A DNA stretch of 64,000 nt from Flammeovirgaceae bacterium SG7u.111 (GCA_034044135.1 CP139021.1:6362001-6426000); one strand, 5' to 3'. Shown: positions 38,139-47,532, counted from the stretch's first letter. Numbers and translations: made by a program. The notes: generated by a model from the sequence alone, not told the origin.

Positions 38139-38167
38139 CGTCCGGATTGCTTTAAGCGATCCGGACG
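38139..38167 (+). terminator. GC-rich hairpin after the permease gene
   Basis: A 12-bp stem with one G-T pair, CGTCCGGATTGC/GCGATCCGGACG, around TTTAA lies 7 bases after the stop. It is followed by a C-run, not a T-run, so it is probably a 3'-end stabilising hairpin or a weak terminator working together with the next hairpin. Confidence 0.5.
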
Positions 38168-38182
38168 CCCCCCTACTTCTAA

Positions 38183-38214
38183 CCCAAAAAAGCTCCGCCG
38201 TTTGGTGGAGCTTT
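38183..38214 (-). terminator. Intrinsic terminator of the PQQ dehydrogenase gene
   Basis: On the minus strand, AAAGCTCCACC and GGCGGAGCTTT form an 11-bp stem with one wobble pair and a 4-base loop, followed by TTTGGG, so the T-run reaches six. It begins about 30 bases after the stop codon at 38245. Confidence 0.85.
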
Positions 38215-38244
38215 CTGATATTTCTAGTCCCTATCCTGAACTCA

Positions 38245-39711
38245 TTACATGCTAGGAATTGGCATCAACCTAAATACATACCCTGGGTTTTCTACAGAAA
38301 CATATATGTAACCATCAGGACCTTGCTCTACATTTCTGAGCCTTCCTATTCCCTTCAGTATATTTTCTTCTTTCACTACTTTACCGTTTTCAATCTCACA
38401 CCTATCTAAGTATTTGAATCTTAGCGAGCCCACGAGTAAATTCCCTTTCCAGTTGCCATACTTATCGGAAGCGACCCAATCCATACCACAAGGAGCGATG
38501 GACGGCACCCAATAAAGAACAGGAGACTCCATCCCTTCTCTTTCTAGCTCACTGGTGAAAATAGTAGCGTCATAGTTGATTCCATACGAAACAACCGGCC
38601 AGCCATAGTTGAGACCACGTTTCACAATATTGATCTCATCGCCTCCCCGTGGGCCATGCTCATGCGACCAAAGCTCGTCCGTGCCAGGGCGCAAAGTAAG
38701 TCCCTGAGGGTTTCGGTGACCGTATGACCAAATAGACTTAATAGCATCGGCTTGGTTGTAAAATGGATTGTCTTCGGGGATACTGCCATCAAGGTTGAAC
38801 CTATGGATTTTTCCACCTGCCAAGCTGAGATCTTGAGGGTTCACATCCCTATCGCCTCGGTCTCCTACGGTTACAAAAAGGAAATTATCCTTTATCACTA
38901 TTCGCCCACCAAAATGGTGGTTTCTTTTGGTATATGGCCTTGCTTCAAAAAATATTTTTTCGTTAGACAGCTTATCATCTGCAAAGTCAAATTGACTGAC
39001 AACAGTAGTTCCCAAAGAATCTCCATCAGTCACTTTAAGTCCCGTATAAACCAAATATACTTTTCCATTCGCCTCAAAATCGGGATGTAGCTGAATCTCA
39101 AACAAGCCCCCTTGCCCTTTGCTCTTTATCACTGGCAAGCCTGTTATTTGGACACTCTGTCCATCTTGCCCCACTCGGTGCAATTCGCCCTCTTTGGCGG
39201 CCACCAGCATATCGCCATTTGGCAGCCAGTTCATGTGCCAAGGACTTTTTATCCCAGAAAAAACAGTATCGAGATGTACGGTAATGTCTTCTAGTTCAAA
39301 AGTATCAGAATCCAGTGTTTCCTCCGTAAACCCATAACGCTCCACATTTTCAATCCCGGTTCGGATATACTGAGCTAGCTCGCCAATCTGCTGCGAGTCA
39401 AGCAGGGCACTCCAGGCAGGCATACCCGCTTCTGCATAGCCTTCGGTGATGGATACTTTTATGCTATCGAGTTCTTTTCCATGCAACCACTTACGGTCGG
39501 CAAAGGCTTCCATTTGCTGCCCGTGGCAACTCGAACAGTGCTGAGCAAAAATAGCCGCTGAGCGTATTGTCGCAGAGTCTACTACTTGCTCCTGCTCCTC
39601 CATTCCTACTTCTTCATTACTTTCACCTTTTTGGCAATTACTTAGCCCAATGGCTATCAAAAAGCATCCTATCAGTATACTGAATTTCATTTTCCTTGTA
39701 GCATTCATCAT
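38245..39711 (-). CDS. Cytochrome c / PQQ-dependent sugar dehydrogenase fusion lipoprotein
   Basis: A 488-residue exported lipoprotein (lipobox LSNC, Cys26; ATG at 39690 is an alternative start). An N-terminal c-type haem domain has the CSSCH site (Cys59, Cys62, His63), with a probable axial Met in AGMPAWSALL. The rest (about 145-488) is a six-bladed propeller of the glucose/sorbosone dehydrogenase family: SPWHMNWLPNGDMLVAAKEG, GGLFEIQLHPDFEANGKVYL, SYGHRNPQGLTLRP, and HEHGPRGGDEIN. Such enzymes oxidise sugars with PQQ. Here electrons could pass directly to the fused haem and then to the respiratory chain. No PQQ synthesis genes are present in the window. Confidence 0.9.
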   Translation of the reverse strand: MMNATRKMKFSILIGCFLIAIGLSNCQKGESNEEVGMEEQEQVVDSATIRSAAIFAQHCSSCHGQQMEAFADRKWLHGKELDSIKVSITEGYAEAGMPAWSALLDSQQIGELAQYIRTGIENVERYGFTEETLDSDTFELEDITVHLDTVFSGIKSPWHMNWLPNGDMLVAAKEGELHRVGQDGQSVQITGLPVIKSKGQGGLFEIQLHPDFEANGKVYLVYTGLKVTDGDSLGTTVVSQFDFADDKLSNEKIFFEARPYTKRNHHFGGRIVIKDNFLFVTVGDRGDRDVNPQDLSLAGGKIHRFNLDGSIPEDNPFYNQADAIKSIWSYGHRNPQGLTLRPGTDELWSHEHGPRGGDEINIVKRGLNYGWPVVSYGINYDATIFTSELEREGMESPVLYWVPSIAPCGMDWVASDKYGNWKGNLLVGSLRFKYLDRCEIENGKVVKEENILKGIGRLRNVEQGPDGYIYVSVENPGYVFRLMPIPSM

Positions 39712-40002
39712 AATGTGTATTTGTGATTTGATAAAATTTGGTAACGTTTGCGGTTTATTGCACTAAAGATATGACTTTGATCTTAAAACTTGGATACAGC
39801 CCACATAAGAGCCTAAAAAAACTTTTTTTTTGAAGTTATTGAGAGGGTTTCTCCATCATAGTAGTAAAGGGCTCAAATAGTTTGATATATTTATTGAGCA
39901 CTTCGCACATTAAATTCTCATCCGGAAAAGGTGAGATTTAAACACGCTATTAGTTTAAGTTCTAATATTATAGTTTGAAACATTTTACCCTTCTATTCTT
40001 AA

Positions 40003-41616
40003 ATGAAAATGAAACACAAATACCTACTCACAGCATTTATTGCCTTTTCTATATTGACCAGCTGCAAAAAAGAAAAGGCAGAAGAAGTTGCCGAAGCTTC
40101 ACCAAAACCCAATTTTATTTTCATCCTTGCCGATGATTTTGGCTACCACGACATGAGCGTGATGGGCAGCAAGTACTACGAAACGCCCAACATAGACCGA
40201 ATAGCCACTGAGGGCATGACCTTCACCGATGGCTACGCCACCTGCCAAGTATGTAGCCCATCAAGAGCAAGCATTATGCTGGGAACATTCCCTGCACGCC
40301 ACGGCATCACCGACTGGATAGGAGCAAAAACGGGTGAAAATTGGCGAAAAGCTGGTCGGTTCAACAAATTGCTCCCTCCTGAATATATACACAAGCTGCC
40401 CACAGAGGCAACCACTCTTCCCGAAGCTATGAGGGAAGGGGGCTACAAAACTTTTTTTGCTGGAAAATGGCATTTGGGAGACTCAACTTCTTGGCCTGAA
40501 CAACATGGCTTTGACATTAACAAAGGAGGATGGGACAGCGGTGGACCAAAAGGAGGATATTTCTCCCCGTTTGTTAACCCCAAACTTGAAAACAGAAAGG
40601 ATGGGGAAAACCTTTCGATGCGCTTGGCCGCCGAAACGGTGGAGTTCATGAAGCAAAACAACCCGAAAATTACAGGGCAGCCATTTTTTGCCTATCTCGC
40701 TTTTTATGCCGTGCACGGGCCTATCCAAACTACCCAAGAAAAATGGGCAAAATACCGCAAAAAAGCAGAGGAACAGGGCATAGCTGAAACTGGTTTTGAA
40801 ATGGGACATTTCTTGCCCATCCGCCAGACACAAGACAATCCTGTATACGCTGGCTTGGTGGAACAAATGGACGATGCCGTTGGGGAAGTGCTGAAGGCAG
40901 TGGACGAACTTGGACTTGGCGACAACACCGTGATCGTGTTCACTTCGGACAACGGGGGCGTGGCGGCCGGCGATGCTTTTGCTACATCCAACCTTCCGCT
41001 GAGGGCTGGAAAAGGATACCAGTTTGAAGGGGGAATCCGAGAACCTTATTTTATAAAAGCACCAGGACTAACCAAAGCGGGGGCAAAAAACACTAGCCCA
41101 GCTTCGGGTACAGACTTTTACCCCACTATTTTGGAGCTTGCCGGGCTTGAGTTGAAGCCAACCGAACATATAGATGGAGTGAGCCTAGTACCTGCATTGA
41201 AAGGAGGAAAAATAGCCACCCGCCCGCTTATTTGGCACTACCCGCATTACGGCAACCAAGGCGGCGAACCTTCGTCTATCATCAGAGAAGGGGAATGGAA
41301 ACTGGTCCATTATTATGAAGACGGAAGGGAAGAGCTCTACAACTTGGAAAACGACCTTTCGGAAACTACCGATGTAGCAAGTGAAAACAGTGAAATAGTG
41401 AGCCTAATGAGCAAGAAGCTTTTTGCCATGCTGGACGAAATGGGAGCTCGCTACCCGACCAAAGACCCTGAATGGACTGCGGAAAAAGAGCAAAAACACC
41501 TTGAAAAAATAATGACAAAAAGGTGGTCCCAGCTTGAAAAGCAGCGCATGGAATTCCTATCCCCAGATTTTGACCCTAAAAATGATTGGTGGGGAAGCAA
41601 GGTGACTGTGGATTAA
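40003..41616 (+). CDS. Family S1 sulfatase lipoprotein, plus strand
   Basis: A 537-residue exported enzyme (lipobox LTSC, Cys21) that hydrolyses sulfate esters, probably from a polysaccharide. The metal-binding start NFIFILADDFGYHD and the formylglycine site Cys84 in CSPSRAS are intact. GKWHLG, HGPI and the later metal site FTSDNGG follow, and the C-terminal region contains GEWKLVHYYEDGREELYNLE. Cys must be converted to formylglycine; no maturation enzyme gene is in the window. It is the only gene of the second locus on the plus strand, and its terminator abuts the stop of the convergent GH2 gene, so it marks the edge of the locus and is regulated separately. Confidence 0.93.
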   Translation: MKMKHKYLLTAFIAFSILTSCKKEKAEEVAEASPKPNFIFILADDFGYHDMSVMGSKYYETPNIDRIATEGMTFTDGYATCQVCSPSRASIMLGTFPARHGITDWIGAKTGENWRKAGRFNKLLPPEYIHKLPTEATTLPEAMREGGYKTFFAGKWHLGDSTSWPEQHGFDINKGGWDSGGPKGGYFSPFVNPKLENRKDGENLSMRLAAETVEFMKQNNPKITGQPFFAYLAFYAVHGPIQTTQEKWAKYRKKAEEQGIAETGFEMGHFLPIRQTQDNPVYAGLVEQMDDAVGEVLKAVDELGLGDNTVIVFTSDNGGVAAGDAFATSNLPLRAGKGYQFEGGIREPYFIKAPGLTKAGAKNTSPASGTDFYPTILELAGLELKPTEHIDGVSLVPALKGGKIATRPLIWHYPHYGNQGGEPSSIIREGEWKLVHYYEDGREELYNLENDLSETTDVASENSEIVSLMSKKLFAMLDEMGARYPTKDPEWTAEKEQKHLEKIMTKRWSQLEKQRMEFLSPDFDPKNDWWGSKVTVD

Positions 41617-41712
41617 GTTGAAATAGCCCCAAGGCTTAATCTGATACTTTGAGTACATCAGAATTGACTATTCTAATAGCTTAAACAAGACCAATAACTA
41701 GTTTAAATAAGT

Positions 41713-41770
41713 CTACTCGGTAGTGCAAGGTAAAGACTAAAACACTACCGAGTAGGCTTTTTATTTCTTC
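41713..41770 (+). terminator. Intrinsic terminator between the plus-strand sulfatase and the GH2 gene
   Basis: A perfect 13-bp stem, CTACTCGGTAGTG/CACTACCGAGTAG, with a 17-base loop is followed by GGCTTTTTATTTC on the plus strand. The T-run overlaps the end of the convergent GH2 coding sequence. Confidence 0.85.
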
Positions 41771-43533
41771 AAATAATAGTCCTTCAGCACAAAGAATGCT
41801 TTCTTCTTTTTCCCTTCGCTTGAGATCAACCCTTTGCGGTTAAACCCGTCCTGATACCCTGTCAACCTTCTTCGGGGAGATTGGAAATCAATCAGAATCC
41901 AAGGGCTGATTCCCCTAAGCTGATCAATTCTCTCGCACATTTCAATATTTTCCTTATAGTACCACTCTTGGTATTCTTCGCTCCATCGAGTTAAAGAATC
42001 GGCATGAAAACCACCAAGTGCCCCTGCCCCAAACTCACTGAACACAAATGGCTTATCAAATTTAACATCCCATTTAATTTTTCTTAGTGTACTTGGCTTA
42101 CCGCCATACCAACCTATGTATTGGTTCACAGAAATGATGTCGGCATAGTTTCCAAACGGGTCATCAATTACTTTCACATCCTTATCTTCATCGGCAGCAT
42201 GTGTCAATAATGCAGCACTGATTAAACGTGTACCATCTTGCTCACGGGCAAAGTCGATCAAGCCTTTCAAAAATTTGTTCCTGCTTTCCGAAATATCTGT
42301 TTCATTGGCTACTGACCAAATGATAACAGATGCCCTGTTCTTGTCTCGGGTAATTACATCGCCCAGCATTTGTTTGGCAAGGCGAAATGTCTCCTCATTT
42401 TCCCAATCAATATCCCAATACACAGGTATTTCCTCCCAAAGCAACAAGCCCTTTTGGTCTGCCAGCTTTACAATATGCTCGTTGTGAGGATAGTGAGAAA
42501 GACGCACATAGTTAGCTCCCAGCTCCTTCGCCCAGTCGAGGAACGTACATGCCTCTTCTTTAGAATAAGCCCTGCCTCCAGTGAAGGGGCTTTCTTCGTG
42601 CATACTGATCCCTTTTAGGAAAATACTTTCACCGTTCAACAGAATGTCATGTCCTTTCACTTCAATCGTCCTAAAGCCTATTTCATCTTTCAGAACTTTC
42701 CCATTCAGCTCAAAATTCACCGAATAAAGCTTTGGATTTTCAGGAGACCAATTTGTGATGCGTTTTACTTTAATCGATTTTGAACCAATACCATCCGCAA
42801 CTCCAATTTTTTCTTCGATACCTAACTCTGGAATTTTTAAAACTACTTCTTGCCCTTCGGCACTGCCATCAACCCAAACACTGCATTCTATCTCATTTTT
42901 TGCGTCTTTTTTCAGGCGAACACTAAAGTCACGAATAAAAGCACTGTTTTCTTCGATGATCAATACATCGCGAGTAATGCCTCCAAAATTTTTCCAATCG
43001 CACTCTAGGGTAGGAATTTGTTCTTTTTCCCGAGTATTATCAACCGAAACAACCAAAGAATTTTCTCCTTTCATCAAGTCGGTCACTTCAAAAGTGAAAG
43101 GATTGAAGCCTCCTTTGTGCACCCCAAGCTTTTCCCCATTCAAATACACCTCTGCTTGGTAATTAGCCGCTCCAAAATAGAGAAAGTATCTTTTCCCCTC
43201 TTTCTTTTCGAAAGGAAAGCTTTTCTGGTACCAGATTTTCCCTTCATAATAAAGCAGTTCACTTTGCTGGGAGTTCCAGTCACCGGGCACATTGATTTGC
43301 GTTGCTGTTTCAAAGTTGTATTCGAGCAGCTCTGTTTTGTTCTTTACGTGTTTATCTTCCCAAAACTTCCTCTTTTTGCCAATTTCCGCTTGGTCTATTA
43401 TGAACTTCCATTTTCCATTTAGCGAGGTAGTTTTCCTATTATACACATTAGTGATCTGTGGAAATTCCTTTGCAGAAACTTTTATACTACTTAAAAAAAG
43501 AAGTATAAAAAGATAGTTTATATAATTTTTCAT
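41761..43533 (-). CDS. GH2 glycoside hydrolase, beta-glucuronidase-like
   Basis: A 590-residue exported enzyme with a signal peptide ending near VSAKE. The usual GH2 order is seen: jelly-roll domain (about 35-200, SLNGKWKFIIDQ, GAANYQAEVYLNGEKLGVHK), Ig-like domain (about 200-290, GFRTIEVKGHDILLNG) and TIM barrel (about 300-590). The acid/base is Glu411 in WSVANETDI and the nucleophile Glu500 in FVFSEFGAGA. Short length and the IWSVANE text fit beta-glucuronidases better than LacZ-type enzymes, but galactosidase or other exo-activity is possible. It is the last gene of a minus-strand run of sulfatases and esterase, suggesting late-stage trimming of desulfated oligosaccharides. Confidence 0.9.
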   Translation of the reverse strand: MKNYINYLFILLFLSSIKVSAKEFPQITNVYNRKTTSLNGKWKFIIDQAEIGKKRKFWEDKHVKNKTELLEYNFETATQINVPGDWNSQQSELLYYEGKIWYQKSFPFEKKEGKRYFLYFGAANYQAEVYLNGEKLGVHKGGFNPFTFEVTDLMKGENSLVVSVDNTREKEQIPTLECDWKNFGGITRDVLIIEENSAFIRDFSVRLKKDAKNEIECSVWVDGSAEGQEVVLKIPELGIEEKIGVADGIGSKSIKVKRITNWSPENPKLYSVNFELNGKVLKDEIGFRTIEVKGHDILLNGESIFLKGISMHEESPFTGGRAYSKEEACTFLDWAKELGANYVRLSHYPHNEHIVKLADQKGLLLWEEIPVYWDIDWENEETFRLAKQMLGDVITRDKNRASVIIWSVANETDISESRNKFLKGLIDFAREQDGTRLISAALLTHAADEDKDVKVIDDPFGNYADIISVNQYIGWYGGKPSTLRKIKWDVKFDKPFVFSEFGAGALGGFHADSLTRWSEEYQEWYYKENIEMCERIDQLRGISPWILIDFQSPRRRLTGYQDGFNRKGLISSEGKKKKAFFVLKDYYLKK

Positions 43534-43561
43534 CTTTCTTTATTCGAATAAAAACCATTTG

Positions 43562-45061
43562 TTAAAATGCTCCAATATTAGGAGTTGCCGATACCGCCCC
43601 CCCAGCAAAGTCCTTCCCCCCCTTGTCCTCTATTTTTTTCCCTGTAAATAGTGCAGGTGACCCTTCCTTCAATTTATATCCAGCCAAGCGGTTTGGGTCG
43701 GTCATATCAATGTCAGTCCCACCAGTTCCAGGGTTTACAAACAGCGGGTTTCCTGTAAAAGGATTAGCCCCTTTCGGACTTACATTGAAATAAAGATTGT
43801 TTTCAAGAACACATGTTTCATCAGGCTCGAAGCCCCAAGTTGCTTCGTCTTCAAAGTAAAAAATGTTGTTCCAAAATGAAGTTTCAATTGGGATACGGTC
43901 TTTTTTTCCAGCATTAACAAACACACGTTTTCCCTTCCCTTTTCCAAAGTAAAGAGTGTTGTTATAAATCTTCACATCCTCTACCCCTTTTAGGCTCGGG
44001 AAGCCGTATAAAAACCCTCCTAAAAGTTCATTTTGACTAACATTATACCTGATAGTAATATCCGAATTGTAGCCTTTACGCATTATTCCACAAAACCAGT
44101 TATTATCATGGCTGTAGTTATACTGGATAACTGTTCCTTTCGATTGGTAGTCCGCATCAAACCCTCCATGATCGATATCGTCGGGGTTGTCGCTGGTGTT
44201 TCCGTAGGCCTCGTTGTATTGCACTATGCAGCCAGTCGTATTAAAATTGAACACACTATGACCCGTATCGAAGCGGCTATTGTAGGCAAGCACGTTGTAC
44301 TCCACCAACGGATTCAGTGCATACCTGATTATGATACCGTTGCGGCCTGTGTGCTCTACTCGGTTCTTTCTAATCACAAAATTGGTCCAAGGATGGTATT
44401 CGTCGGTATTGATGCCCCCCCAACTGGATTGGTTAGAAATTCCTACGCCTCCCGTATTAGCAATAGTGTTGTTTTCAATTGTTAGGTTGTGAAACTTAGT
44501 CTTGATGCTATCCCCCAAAACAAGTACATGAATCCCACCAGTTTGCTTTCCCCCAACATCTCCATTTACACGATGGACAAAGCAGTTTTTAATAGTGATA
44601 TTCTCAACCGTCCCAACATCCTCGGCAATGGCATTTATTCCTAGCAATTTGCCCTGCTGCTCTTTTGTCCCATTGGTATTAGTCACTTCAATATTGTTGA
44701 TCTCCCAGTTCGATCCGCATTTTAGCAGAAGTGCCGAAATGACCTTTCCCTCTCCGTTAATCTTGGGTTTATTGTCAATCCAATCCGTCTGGGGCTCTTT
44801 TGTTTCCTTGTTATAGGCTGATGCAATATTGGGGGAATCGACAGTGCCAGCTCCTTGAAGGATAAACTGCCCTTTAAACGTTTCCCCTTCGGCAAATAAA
44901 ACCTTACTTCCCGCTGGAAACTGATGGTTACTCCATTTGTCAAAATCTTCTTGGGTATCTATGTAAAAAACATTTGCATCCTCATCTGGAGTAAGCTGCC
45001 CACAAGAAGACAGGATAAAAATGGGGAATAAGGTTAAAAATATAAGGTTTAAGTTCTTCAT
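43562..45061 (-). CDS. Right-handed beta-helix lipoprotein, candidate polysaccharide-active enzyme
   Basis: A 499-residue surface or periplasmic lipoprotein (lipobox LSSC, Cys20). A cap region with GSKVLFAEGETFKGQFILQG leads into about ten beta-helix turns marked by NNT, KNR and YNV asparagine ladders (ENNTIANTGGVGIS, RKNRVEHTGRNGIIIRY, QYNYSHDNNWFCGIMRKGY). The conserved acidic cluster DIDHGGFDADYQSKG in mid-helix is a plausible active or metal site. Folds of this kind include polysaccharide lyases and several glycoside hydrolase families, but it matches none that I can name. It is 28 bases upstream of the GH2 gene and 38 bases downstream of a sulfatase gene, so it almost surely acts on the same glycan. 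Confidence 0.75.
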   Translation of the reverse strand: MKNLNLIFLTLFPIFILSSCGQLTPDEDANVFYIDTQEDFDKWSNHQFPAGSKVLFAEGETFKGQFILQGAGTVDSPNIASAYNKETKEPQTDWIDNKPKINGEGKVISALLLKCGSNWEINNIEVTNTNGTKEQQGKLLGINAIAEDVGTVENITIKNCFVHRVNGDVGGKQTGGIHVLVLGDSIKTKFHNLTIENNTIANTGGVGISNQSSWGGINTDEYHPWTNFVIRKNRVEHTGRNGIIIRYALNPLVEYNVLAYNSRFDTGHSVFNFNTTGCIVQYNEAYGNTSDNPDDIDHGGFDADYQSKGTVIQYNYSHDNNWFCGIMRKGYNSDITIRYNVSQNELLGGFLYGFPSLKGVEDVKIYNNTLYFGKGKGKRVFVNAGKKDRIPIETSFWNNIFYFEDEATWGFEPDETCVLENNLYFNVSPKGANPFTGNPLFVNPGTGGTDIDMTDPNRLAGYKLKEGSPALFTGKKIEDKGGKDFAGGAVSATPNIGAF

Positions 45062-45099
45062 GGTTGTTCTTTTACGTATTTCTTAGTCTGGTTTTCTCC

Positions 45100-46668
45100 T
45101 CATTTCCTTAGCCAAACAGGAATTGAATCCTTTTCGACCCAGCTCTCTATTCTTCTATCAAGATTGTCTCCTGTCCATTCAGTTTTACCTGCGGGCAAAG
45201 CATCTGTAGTGGGTAGCCATTTTTTGTGCTCGGCTATCACTTCAGCATATTGAGGATCCTCCGCCAAGTTGGTGTGCTCTCCAGGGTCATTGCGATGATC
45301 GTACAGTTCCTCGCTTCCATCTCTGTATCGGATATACCGCCAGTCATTACTTCTGATAGAATGGTTTTTATAATACCATGTATTTAACACAGGCATTTCC
45401 CTAGTTGCATCGGGTTGCTCAATCAGCGGAGTGAGGCTATGCCCTTCCAACTTTGGAGCATCGGGAAGACCACATAGCTCTGAAAGTGTTGGGTAGATAT
45501 CCAACAAGCTCACCACCTGCTTGCTTGTTTCACCGGCAGTTTTCATACCCGGCACTTTGAAAAACAAGGGAACTTTAGTCGATTCTTCCCACAAGGCTTG
45601 CTTTCTCCAGTGCTTTTTCTCCCCAAGGTGCTGCCCATGGTCCGACCAGAATACTACAATAGTATTTTCAGCATATTTGCTGTTTTCTAAGGCGGTCAAT
45701 ACTTTACCAAGTTCGTGATCAACAAACGAAATACAAGCCAAATAACCATAGACCATTTCTTTCCAATAAGTGTCGCTCAAGTTCACTACTGCATAATGGT
45801 CACCGTTTTTGATTGTTCCATAGGCTATGGATTTGCCCATCATTGGAATATCAGCCATCTCATCTTCCGGTATTTCGGGAATCTTGATTTTATTGAGATC
45901 GTACAAATCAAAAAACTCCTTGGGTGCGGTATAAGGAACATGTGGTCGTACAAACCCAACAGCCATAAAAAATGGCTTTTCATGCTCTTCTTCCAATTTG
46001 TCAACCGCCCAGTCGGCTATCAACTCATCAAACATTTTGCCCCCAGGCATATCCTCTCTATCCAAAGCACCATAACACAACGAATGCCCTTTGGCAAAGT
46101 CTTCTCCATAATGATTTACAATTTGGCTTCCTTCTTTTGGAAAAGGATAAAATTTCATGCCTTTGTACCCATCTCCGCGATCTCTGAGGTCTTTGGGTAC
46201 TTTATAGTTTGGGGCAGTTTCATCCCAAAAATCATCTACCTTGTCTTTATAATCCGATACTCCTTGATGGAATATTTTACCAACAGCCAGTGTCTTATAG
46301 CCGTTATCTTTAAAATATTGGGGAAGCATTTTATGCTCACCCATCACTTGGTCATAGGTTTTTCGCATATCGGTGGTTGATGCATACCAGCCTGAAGTAC
46401 TAGGATGAATACCACTCAAAAGAGAGTTTCTTGATGCTGTACAGACGGCTTGTGAACAATGGGCATTGGTAAACAATACGCCCTGCCCAAACAATTTGTC
46501 CATATTAGGCGTGATGGCCTGCGGATTTCCATTCAAGCCACCTACCCAATCGTTCAGATCATCTATGGAAATAAAAAGGACATTGGGCTTTTTCTGACTG
46601 ACTTTTTCCGTCTTTGCGGAACAACTAGCCATTAGCAAACCCAAAAAGAGTAAGTATATCTTTGTCAT
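45100..46668 (-). CDS. Family S1 sulfatase lipoprotein, iduronate-2-sulfatase-like, CxASR type
   Basis: A 522-residue exported lipoprotein (lipobox MASC, Cys16). It starts with NVLFISIDDLNDWVGG, typical of the iduronate-2-sulfatase-like branch. The formylglycine site is Cys76 in VCTASRNSLLSG, where Ala replaces the usual Pro of CxPSR; this variant is accepted in the known C-x-P/A-x-R consensus. Other family marks are VGKIFHQG, FVRPHVPYTAP, the metal site FWSDHGQHLGEKKHW and SIRSNDWRYIRYRDGSEELY. The resemblance to iduronate sulfatases points to desulfation of a sugar ring position, not necessarily iduronate. It is 21 bases downstream of the esterase gene in one operon. Confidence 0.93.
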   Translation of the reverse strand: MTKIYLLFLGLLMASCSAKTEKVSQKKPNVLFISIDDLNDWVGGLNGNPQAITPNMDKLFGQGVLFTNAHCSQAVCTASRNSLLSGIHPSTSGWYASTTDMRKTYDQVMGEHKMLPQYFKDNGYKTLAVGKIFHQGVSDYKDKVDDFWDETAPNYKVPKDLRDRGDGYKGMKFYPFPKEGSQIVNHYGEDFAKGHSLCYGALDREDMPGGKMFDELIADWAVDKLEEEHEKPFFMAVGFVRPHVPYTAPKEFFDLYDLNKIKIPEIPEDEMADIPMMGKSIAYGTIKNGDHYAVVNLSDTYWKEMVYGYLACISFVDHELGKVLTALENSKYAENTIVVFWSDHGQHLGEKKHWRKQALWEESTKVPLFFKVPGMKTAGETSKQVVSLLDIYPTLSELCGLPDAPKLEGHSLTPLIEQPDATREMPVLNTWYYKNHSIRSNDWRYIRYRDGSEELYDHRNDPGEHTNLAEDPQYAEVIAEHKKWLPTTDALPAGKTEWTGDNLDRRIESWVEKDSIPVWLRK

Positions 46669-46689
46669 GATTAAGATGAATTCAGAAGA

Positions 46690-47472
46690 TTAGTTTTTCA
46701 AAAGTTTAAGCATTTCTTCGGCATATCGCTCTCCCATTAGCCGCTGGCTTTGCGAATCAAAATGAGTGCTGTCTATCGTACTTGTATTTTCGGAAGTTGC
46801 TACCGCTACCCTGTCAATTTTTTTTGGAAGCTGAATGATCATCTGGTTAAAATCAATTCGCACTTCTTTATCTTCCGATAATTGCCCTACTACCACCGGA
46901 AGATCTGGATTGTTGAACTCCTCCCGAAAAGCCTCAATGAGGGCAATGACCTTTGGAGTGTACGATTCATACTTTGAAGCATCCCCTTCCCCTTGATGCC
47001 ATGCAATTCCTTTCAGAGTGCCGAATTTCAAAGCTGCCTTGGTTTGTTTCACCGCTTCATTGTAATAATCCGTTCCTTTAGCCCAAGAAGATATATTTGT
47101 CCCCCCTTTGGCATTCACCACCAAGCCAATTTGCTTTCCAGCATTGTTTTCGATCATTTTTTGGGCAAAAGAATACCCAGGTCCCAACTTTTGCATCGAA
47201 AGCTTTTTGCGGATAGTAGAATATTTGTTCAACGGATTTGCTGCTTTTTCCCATTCTTTTCCTTCTATTCCCGTAAAAAGGAAAACACCCTTGAGGGAAT
47301 CCTGGTCCTGCATTTCAATTTCCGCCCTTCCAGCCATATTCGACTGACCGATTAGCAGGTAAATATCCAAGCCCACTTGCCCCACTTCTGGGCCAGAATT
47401 TGGAATTACGACCGCACTTTTACAGCCAATAAGAAAAAATAGTAAAAGGACGAGCCTAAAACTTCTATTCAT
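46690..47472 (-). CDS. SASA-domain carbohydrate acetylesterase (CE6 / sialate O-acetylesterase-like)
   Basis: A 260-residue lipoprotein (lipobox LIGC, Cys17) of the SGNH-type SASA family. The nucleophile is Ser44 in IGQSNMAGRA. AWHQGEGD at 157-164 is the conserved block III, and Asp234-His237 in DSTHFDS complete the triad. Family members remove O-acetyl groups from xylan, sialic acid or other glycans. In this operon, between two sulfatases, it most likely deacetylates the sulfated polysaccharide so the glycosidases can act. Gaps to the neighbours are 60 and 21 bases. Confidence 0.88.
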   Translation of the reverse strand: MNRSFRLVLLLFFLIGCKSAVVIPNSGPEVGQVGLDIYLLIGQSNMAGRAEIEMQDQDSLKGVFLFTGIEGKEWEKAANPLNKYSTIRKKLSMQKLGPGYSFAQKMIENNAGKQIGLVVNAKGGTNISSWAKGTDYYNEAVKQTKAALKFGTLKGIAWHQGEGDASKYESYTPKVIALIEAFREEFNNPDLPVVVGQLSEDKEVRIDFNQMIIQLPKKIDRVAVATSENTSTIDSTHFDSQSQRLMGERYAEEMLKLLKN

Positions 47473-47532
47473 TTTAAAAAATATGTTACATGGTGAACAA
47501 AAAACAAGGAGCTATTTTCTCTTATGCAGTTT

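Noticed and set aside
45715-46380. A 221-codon plus-strand frame opposite the CTASR sulfatase gene
   Set aside because: Antisense to an evident sulfatase; low-complexity Ile/Phe/His content typical of shadow frames.
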